7,131 nt of DNA from contig JAKAYJ010000059.1 of the NCBI GenBank assembly GCA_021816385.1, positions 1 to 7,131 of the forward strand, written 5' to 3'. Under the pieces are notes generated by a model. That model searched no databases, was not told where the DNA came from, and saw only the letters and a list, made by a program, of their open reading frames with translations. Of the stretch, positions 6,244 through 7,131 are shown one piece after another. The position numbers and the translations under genes are program-made. The DNA is from Thermoplasmata archaeon. Lineage in GTDB: Archaea > Thermoplasmatota > Thermoplasmata > Thermoplasmatales > Thermoplasmataceae. Position 1 is the stretch's first letter; the number at the start of each line of letters is the position of its first letter.

Positions 6244-7107
6244 TTATTTATACAAATCAACTAATGTAAGTTTTTCATTACTGTAATTGAATGAGAAATC
6301 TGCCATAGATTCGTTCCAAAATTTCTTCAATTCTTCCCGGCCAATGTAGTAATCTGATTTGCGTTTCATTTCGTTCAAGCAGGCATCCATAAAGGTTGGA
6401 TCAATGTTAGACTGTTGCATGAATGTTCTGTAATTATCAAGTTTTTCTATTGAAAATCTTGCCAGTTTCCCACCCTCTATCACATACAGAAGACCGTTTC
6501 TTTCCTCGCATATGAGAATATTCCTAAAATCAAAATATGAACCGGTTCCCTTCATTCTGAGATTTTCAAGACTCCTTATCACAGTATCCCTGTCGCAGAA
6601 TTTTTCGTATAGAATTTTGCCATTATTCATGTCACACAGAAAGATCAATTTCAAAGTGCTATAATTTACGGCTTTTTCAACGACCCTTGAAAATTTCCCT
6701 ATGTCAGAAACTTCGATTTCAACCACGACAGGACGATCTTTATGAAAGAACATCATGTCTGGCCTCAAGCTGTTCAACTTTTTCTCCTTCTCCGGGAATA
6801 TCCCCTTGCTTTCAAGGAAACGCAACATGAACGTTAATAGGTATGTGTGAACCGGAAGTGTTTGAATTTCCGATGTTGCCTCCTGCTCATCTTCGTTACC
6901 GTAGATATTTATGCTTTCTCTTATTCTCGATTCAATCTCTATTCTGCTTCCCTTTTTCTCAACTAAATATGGAGTAAAGCTATCCACCTCAATGCCCCTC
7001 TGAGAGAGAAAATTGAAATGAGTTACATTGTGAGGGGTTCCAAGTAAGATAGATTTCAATGTTTCAGCCCTCTTCCTCCTGTCAGTGATAACATTGCTTA
7101 TTTCCAT
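6244..7107 (-). CDS. Unrecognised protein with a PD-(D/E)XK-nuclease-like core (5' end uncertain)
   Basis: 287 residues from ATG 7107, which has AAAAGGA four bases upstream. The same frame stays open to the window edge (eight more codons, FNVSEKDA), so the gene may begin outside. I do not recognise the family. The most informative part is LRPDMMFFHKDRPVVVEIEVSD (114-135). P116-D117, a short beta hairpin and E130-x-E132 resemble the PD-(D/E)XK nuclease signature, with Glu in place of the usual Lys; K138 or K145 could substitute. A following strand, LKLIFLCDM (152-160), fits the alpha-beta core of that fold, where a protein or DNA-binding role without cleavage is also common. The N-terminal 110 residues are basic and helical; the C-terminal 80 are helical with a charged segment (MKRKSDYY). 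It has no signal peptide or membrane segment. Nuclease activity is inference only. Confidence 0.72.
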   Translation of the reverse strand: MEISNVITDRRKRAETLKSILLGTPHNVTHFNFLSQRGIEVDSFTPYLVEKKGSRIEIESRIRESINIYGNEDEQEATSEIQTLPVHTYLLTFMLRFLESKGIFPEKEKKLNSLRPDMMFFHKDRPVVVEIEVSDIGKFSRVVEKAVNYSTLKLIFLCDMNNGKILYEKFCDRDTVIRSLENLRMKGTGSYFDFRNILICEERNGLLYVIEGGKLARFSIEKLDNYRTFMQQSNIDPTFMDACLNEMKRKSDYYIGREELKKFWNESMADFSFNYSNEKLTLVDLYK

Positions 7108-7131
7108 TGCGTCCTTTTCTGATACATTGAA

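Overview
The window looks archaeal, most likely an aerobic Thermoplasmatales-type archaeon with moderate-to-low GC; the lineage is an inference. Arginine is mostly AGG/AGA and isoleucine is often ATA. Several genes have an A/T-rich TATA-like box centred about 23-27 bases before the ATG, which implies leaderless transcripts. Genes inside the operon instead have GGTG-type ribosome binding sites or overlapping starts. The protein families fit aerobic aromatic amino acid breakdown.

Left part (1-3529, + strand): a tight four-gene operon for tyrosine/phenylalanine catabolism through homogentisate. It holds the C-terminal part of 4-hydroxyphenylpyruvate dioxygenase (cut by the window edge), a compact fumarylacetoacetate hydrolase-family enzyme, a short-form homogentisate 1,2-dioxygenase, and an iron-alcohol-dehydrogenase/maleylacetate-reductase-like protein. 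The first two dioxygenase steps and the final C-C hydrolysis are covered. No maleylacetoacetate isomerase is visible. The reductase-like fourth gene, which lacks the usual metal-binding Asp, makes an alternative reductive route conceivable (hypothesis only).

Middle (3500-4796): a PPC/DUF296 protein on the minus strand converges on the operon and overlaps its last gene; an 8-bp-stem hairpin sits in the overlap. A 419-base gene-poor stretch follows, with promoter-like boxes, a possible decayed small gene and short repeats. Next is a four-helix membrane protein of unknown function.

Right part (4797-7131, all minus strand): a histidine-phosphatase (phosphoglycerate mutase superfamily) protein, a haem-oxygenase-fold diiron oxidase-like protein (TenA/PqqC-like) with its own strong leaderless promoter, and an unrecognised protein with a PD-(D/E)XK-nuclease-like core that may run past the window edge. 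I saw no tRNA, rRNA, CRISPR array or intact mobile element.
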